DNA of 35,929 nucleotides from positions 222,786 to 258,714 of the forward strand of contig NZ_MUHE01000005.1 in NCBI RefSeq assembly GCF_002217405.1. Direction: 5' to 3'. The stretch is from Flavobacterium psychrophilum DSM 3660 = ATCC 49418. Lineage in GTDB: Bacteria > Bacteroidota > Bacteroidia > Flavobacteriales > Flavobacteriaceae. Positions within the stretch are counted from its first letter, which is position 1, and every line of letters begins with the position of its first letter. Both the position numbers and the translations under genes were made by a program. Positions 32,763 to 35,929 of the stretch are shown in pieces. The notes beneath the pieces are model-generated. The model saw only the letters and a list, made by a program, of their open reading frames with translations. It searched no databases and had not been told where the DNA came from.

Positions 32763-32770
32763 TATCTTTG
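32763..32770 (+). promoter_or_regulatory. -7 promoter box TATCTTTG for the PurM-like gene
   Basis: Exact TAnnTTTG match, 22 nt before the ATG at 32793. Confidence 0.65.
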
Positions 32771-32792
32771 CCAAACAACAACACAAACAACA

Positions 32793-33971
32793 ATGAGTTC
32801 TGATACTTCAAAAAGATATGCGCTTCGTGGCGTTTCAGCAGGCAAAGAAGATGTGCACAACGCCATCAAAAATATAGACAAAGGATTATTCCCTAAAGCA
32901 TTCTGCAAAATTGTCCCAGATTACTTAACAAACGACCAAGAATATTGCCTGATCATGCATGCAGACGGTGCAGGAACAAAATCCTCGTTAGCCTATATGT
33001 ACTGGAAAGAAACAGGCGACATGTCCGTTTGGAAAGGCATCGCACAAGACGCACTCATCATGAATATCGACGATTTATTATGCGTTGGTGCAACCAATAA
33101 TATTATGCTATCTTCAACCATTGGGCGTAATAAAAACCTCATACCAGGGGAGGTAATCTCTGCCATTATCAACGGAAGCGAAGAACTAATTGCCGAACTA
33201 AAAACCTTCGGAGTAACCATACATTCTACTGGTGGCGAAACTGCCGATGTAGGTGATATTGTGCGAACACTCATTGTCGATTCGACAGTAACAGCCCGTA
33301 TTAAACGCAAAGACGTAGTCGATAATGCAAATATAAAAGCAGGCGATGTTATTGTAGGATTAGCCTCTTTTGGTCAAGCAAATTACGAAAAATCATACAA
33401 TGGTGGCATGGGTAGCAACGGACTTACATCAGCCCGTCACGATGTTTTCGACAAATATTTAGCGCACAAATACCCAGAAAGCTTCGATGCCCAAGTTCCT
33501 CACGAACTCGTATATTCAGGAAACGTAAAACTAACTGATGCCGTAGAAAATTCTCCTATAGATGCTGGTAAATTAGTACTCTCTCCAACAAGAACCTATG
33601 CGCCAATCATCAAAAAAATACTAGAAAACTACACACCAAACGACATACATGGTATGGTACATTGTAGCGGTGGGGCACAAACAAAAATCTTACATTTTAT
33701 AGACAATTTACACGTTATAAAAGACAATTTATTTCCCGTGCCACCACTTTTTAAACTCATACAGGAACAATCAAAAACAGATTGGAAAGAAATGTATCAA
33801 GTATTCAATTGCGGACACAGAATGGAGATTTATGTCCCAGAAAATATTGCAAACGATATGATTCAAATCTCAAAATCATTCGGAGTCGATGCGCAAATTG
33901 TGGGTAGAGTAGAGGCAAGTGAAAATAAAAAACTAACCATACAATCTGAATACGGAACTTTCGAATATTAA
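32793..33971 (+). CDS. AIR synthase-related protein (PurM-like)
   Basis: Probable phosphoribosylformylglycinamidine cyclo-ligase (fifth step of purine synthesis), but a divergent branch. Recognisable PurM blocks: HADGAGTKSSLAYMYW, DALIMNIDDLLCVGATN, HSTGGETADVGD, GLASFGQANYEKSYNGGMGSNG (a Gly-rich nucleotide site, longer than usual), and MYQVFNCGHRMEIYV. At 392 aa it is about 45 residues longer than E. coli PurM. It stands alone with its own promoter and no other pur genes in the window. It could be the only PurM or a paralogue; the window cannot tell. Confidence 0.85.
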   Translation: MSSDTSKRYALRGVSAGKEDVHNAIKNIDKGLFPKAFCKIVPDYLTNDQEYCLIMHADGAGTKSSLAYMYWKETGDMSVWKGIAQDALIMNIDDLLCVGATNNIMLSSTIGRNKNLIPGEVISAIINGSEELIAELKTFGVTIHSTGGETADVGDIVRTLIVDSTVTARIKRKDVVDNANIKAGDVIVGLASFGQANYEKSYNGGMGSNGLTSARHDVFDKYLAHKYPESFDAQVPHELVYSGNVKLTDAVENSPIDAGKLVLSPTRTYAPIIKKILENYTPNDIHGMVHCSGGAQTKILHFIDNLHVIKDNLFPVPPLFKLIQEQSKTDWKEMYQVFNCGHRMEIYVPENIANDMIQISKSFGVDAQIVGRVEASENKKLTIQSEYGTFEY

Positions 33972-33980
33972 TTTTTTTAG

Positions 33981-34099
33981 GAAGCAATCCCGCACCCAAG
34001 GCTGAAAATGAGAACTAGCGAAGCAATCCGTTACAATCTTTTTTTTTGAGGTAAAGAAAAATTGCCACAAAAAAAGGGCTTTCACTACTATCGGGGCTA
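33981..34099 (-). repeat. Intergenic structured repeat, copy D
   Basis: Reverse orientation: TAGCCC at 34094-34099, 7 nt, AGTGAAAGCCC (two differences, 34076-34086), a hairpin with T/A-rich arms around 34037-34075, then GATTGTAACG (34029-34038). The tail contains the direct repeat GAAGCAATCC (plus-strand reading) at 33981-33990 and 34020-34029. It lies downstream of the PurM-like gene. Confidence 0.8.
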
Positions 34100-34165
34100 A
34101 AATATTTGTAATCTTCGAGAATAATATAAAAAATCAGGAGCATTTTTTGTTAACATAATAAAACC

Positions 34166-34206
34166 CTTTGTGACTTTGTACAAAACTTTGTGTACTTTGT
34201 GGTTAA
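34166..34206. repeat. CTTTGTG-type phrase upstream of the unknown gene
   Basis: Four CTTTGTG/CTTTGT words (34166, 34174, 34186, 34195) directly before the 34218 gene. The last could provide a promoter-like TACTTTG, one base short of TAnnTTTG. Confidence 0.5.
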
Positions 34207-34217
34207 AAAAATAAACT

Positions 34218-34574
34218 ATGTACGAATTAGTATTTTGGAATTATAAAGAAACAATTTACTTAAACCATCATTTGGTTTACGAAGCCATTTCAGAAGAAAA
34301 AATAGTCGACGGACTCGAAGAGCTCCCTATCGAAATAATCCTAAACCGAATCGCAAACGTTTTCTCAAAATGGGAAAAAGTCGATGAGAAAAGCTGGAAA
34401 AATAACGATGGGGTAGGCGCATTTCATATAAGAACCACACCACAAAGCATCAAAATAGATTGCTACGGAACCCAAGGCAAAACGATGAACACACTCGTGG
34501 ATATTCTCCAAGAATACAAATGTCCCTTATACGACCCGCAAGTTCCAGAACGACACGACGAATTCAATGAATAA
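34218..34574 (+). CDS. Conserved-looking protein of unknown function, 118 aa
   Basis: I do not recognise the family. It is acidic and soluble with no signal or membrane segment. The chain starts YELVFWNYKETIYLNHHLVYEAI and includes SKWEKVDEKSWKNNDGVGAFHIR and IDCYGTQGKTMNTLVDILQEYKCPLYDPQVPERHDEF, so an alpha/beta fold is likely. It overlaps the GNAT gene start by 8 bp (34567-34574), so translation is probably coupled. Immediately upstream is the CTTTGTG-type phrase. It may work with the acetyltransferase, for example as substrate or partner; this is inferred only from the overlap. Confidence 0.78.
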   Translation: MYELVFWNYKETIYLNHHLVYEAISEEKIVDGLEELPIEIILNRIANVFSKWEKVDEKSWKNNDGVGAFHIRTTPQSIKIDCYGTQGKTMNTLVDILQEYKCPLYDPQVPERHDEFNE

Positions 34575-35190
34575 TACAATTCTTATGACATTTAATTTCG
34601 ATTTTTCTACAAACTACATTCTAGAAAATGATACCGTTCGTTTAGAACCTTTGCAAGAATCCCATTTTGCCAATTTATTTACAGAATCATTGCAAAACCC
34701 AGAAATCTGGAAATATTCGTCTTTACCAACAATTGGAGCAGAAAATTTTAGAAAATACATTCAATTGGCATTAAATAATCGAGAAAAACTAACAGAATAC
34801 GCCTTCGTAGTTTTAGACAAACGAACAAATGAATACGCAGGAAGTACACGTTTTTATGATATGCAGCTTAGCAATAAAACGTTACAATTGGGGTACACTT
34901 GGTACGGAAAACAATTTCAAGGTACAGGACTTAACAAGCATTGCAAATATTTATTACTCGAATTTGCCTTCGAAAAAATGAATGTGGAGCGAGTAGAATT
35001 TCGTGCCGACAACGCAAACGAAACCAGTAAAGCTGCCATGAAAAGTATTGGTTGTAAGGTAGATGGTATTTTGCGAAGTAATATGACAAAACTAGACGGC
35101 GGAAGACGAGATAGTATTATTTTGAGTATCCTGCGTAGCGAATGGTTTGATGGTGTTAAAGAGAATATTAGAAAAAAGTTATTAAGATAA
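34567..35190 (+). CDS. GNAT N-acetyltransferase (RimJ/RimL-like)
   Basis: Acetyl-CoA-dependent acetyltransferase of 207 aa. The fold order is visible: NDTVRLEPLQESHFANLF, YAFVVLDKRTNEYAGSTRFYD, LGYTWYGKQFQGTGLNKHCKYLLLEFAFEKM with the acetyl-CoA-binding loop, then VEFRADNANETSKAAMKSIGCKVDGILR, the RimJ/RimL signature. The substrate may be an N-terminus or a small molecule. It overlaps the upstream 118-aa gene by 8 bp; an alternative ATG at 34585 gives 201 aa. No gene follows to the window end. Confidence 0.9.
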   Translation: MNNTILMTFNFDFSTNYILENDTVRLEPLQESHFANLFTESLQNPEIWKYSSLPTIGAENFRKYIQLALNNREKLTEYAFVVLDKRTNEYAGSTRFYDMQLSNKTLQLGYTWYGKQFQGTGLNKHCKYLLLEFAFEKMNVERVEFRADNANETSKAAMKSIGCKVDGILRSNMTKLDGGRRDSIILSILRSEWFDGVKENIRKKLLR

Positions 35191-35657
35191 ATTCAAACAT
35201 CACTTTTACTTTCTCATATTTAAGGGATACGCCGAGTTTCTCTCAATTTTCTTGCTACGCTTTTATGTCATAAGGATATTTATGATTTCATTAAAAAAAA
35301 AAATCAGCGATGCTTTTTAGTAATTTTCTTAAAAAATTTGGGTGATCATTTGCCTTGTTAGTGGCTGTAATTAGTATATAACTCCTATTTTGAAGCGTTT
35401 TAGAGGCCTATCCAAATCATGATTTTAACGGTTTTCTAAATCATAAGTCACCCATGTAAAGAAATCAGCTGTCCTAAAAAGAGCTGTTATAAAAAACACA
35501 CATTTGTTTTAACCTATTACGATTTAAATTTTTCAACTCAAAAACACGATCATTTTCAAAAAGCTATTAATTTGGCTTCTTTTTTATTGAAGAACAATCG
35601 TAAAATTAGTATAATATCAATTTATCTTTAAAAATACTGGAATATTTATTGAGGATG
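35191..35657. other. Long intergenic region without a gene
   Basis: About 470 AT-rich bases. GGGTGA (from 35340) and TCACCC (about 35449) could be ends of a degenerate inverted-repeat element. A stop-to-stop frame from about 35456 to 35630 has a protein-like composition but no start codon; I do not call it a gene. Confidence 0.5.
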
Positions 35658-35730
35658 TTGTCATTCCGAGGAACGAGGAATCTCATAATTTGAATAACTT
35701 GATGAGATTCCTCGTTCCTCGGAATGACAA
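35658..35730. repeat. 29-bp perfect inverted repeat
   Basis: Arms 35658-35686 and 35702-35730 are exact reverse complements with a 15-nt loop. The core is GTCATTCCGAGGAACGAGG, GC-richer than the surroundings, and a T-run follows near 35740. It looks like a REP-type palindrome. Confidence 0.9.
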
Positions 35731-35759
35731 ACTGTATGTTTTTTTATCCCAGTAAATTT

Positions 35760-35777
35760 AAACTTTAAATGGTATTA
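35760..35777. repeat. 18-bp sequence identical to the left edge (1-18)
   Basis: Exact match to bases 1-18 of the window (aaactttaaatggtatta), same orientation. Sequences diverge after it. Could be part of a larger dispersed repeat, or the end of a rearranged segment. Confidence 0.8.
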
Positions 35778-35798
35778 CGTTTCCGCTATCATTCCAAT

Positions 35799-35855
35799 CT
35801 GTCATTGCGAGCAAAAGCAGTTTCTCAAATTAGAATTTCAGAATCGCAATAACAG
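35799..35855. repeat. Second, imperfect palindrome of the GTCATT-CGA type
   Basis: CTGTCATTGCGA (35799-35810) pairs with TCGCAATAACAG (35844-35855), 11 of 12 positions. Its core GTCATTGCGAG resembles GTCATTCCGAG of the repeat at 35658. Confidence 0.65.
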
Positions 35856-35929
35856 GATTTTTATTTTATAGGGGCTATTTAAGAATTTAGTTTTTTATGA
35901 GTTGTCTGAAAACATAGGCTAATTAAAAT

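Noticed and set aside
35340..35455. Possible miniature inverted-repeat element between GGGTGA and TCACCC
   Set aside because: The arms match well over only six bases and no target duplication is visible.
35456..35630. Stop-to-stop frame with a protein-like translation in the right-hand gap
   Set aside because: It has no start codon, no promoter and no family resemblance; a gene relic is possible but cannot be supported.

Overview
The window reads as chromosomal DNA of a Flavobacteriaceae member (Flavobacterium or a close relative). It is AT-rich. Genes lack Shine-Dalgarno sequences, and many are preceded by the Bacteroidetes -7 promoter box TAnnTTTG. The gene content also fits: bacillithiol deacetylase, menaquinone genes, a split transketolase, GIN/DUF2807 proteins, a free-standing PASTA protein and OmpA-like proteins. 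I see no phage, plasmid, insertion sequence, CRISPR array or rRNA. The only RNA gene I can identify is tRNA-His(GTG).

Layout. 1-315: no gene, but a GC-rich structured repeat. 316-4670: M28 peptidase lipoprotein; RluD-type pseudouridine synthase and PASTA protein (coupled, minus strand), divergent from ddl and coaD. 4764-7925: a shared terminator hairpin, tRNA-His, BshB1, a small exported protein, and the MenF-like/hotdog thioesterase pair. 8179-13991: a beta-helix lipoprotein, a DbpA-like DEAD-box helicase, a Nudix hydrolase divergent from pyrE with only 7 bp between start codons, an SRPBCC protein, a DUF2007 protein and an unusual single-domain DEAD-like ATPase. 14069-21323 (all minus): a sigma-54 activator without a DNA-binding domain, an ABC-2 permease and ATPase, dnaJ-grpE, an SDR epimerase and a DUF4442 protein. 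21487-25949 (all plus): DUF4870 membrane protein, then a tight PadR / PspC / GIN-lipoprotein operon, then a second GIN-like exported protein. 26025-35190: GyrI-like protein, fahA divergent from glyA, the two transketolase halves, a tandem OmpA protein, a PurM-like protein, an unknown protein and a GNAT acetyltransferase. 35191-35929: no gene, but two palindromic repeats and an 18-nt sequence that also forms the left edge of the window.

Most genes are housekeeping: cell wall (ddl, PASTA), coenzyme A (coaD), bacillithiol (bshB1), menaquinone, pyrimidine and purine synthesis, one-carbon metabolism, pentose phosphate pathway and protein folding. The parts that look least ordinary are the following. 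A dispersed intergenic element has fixed flanks and a variable central hairpin (three clear copies, one possible). The PadR-PspC-GIN cassette may be an envelope-stress module. There is a 'half-helicase' with DDCD in place of DEAD, and a sigma-54 activator with no HTH. DnaJ keeps only two of the four usual zinc-binding repeats. The pyrE and DEAD-box helicase promoters predict leaderless mRNAs.
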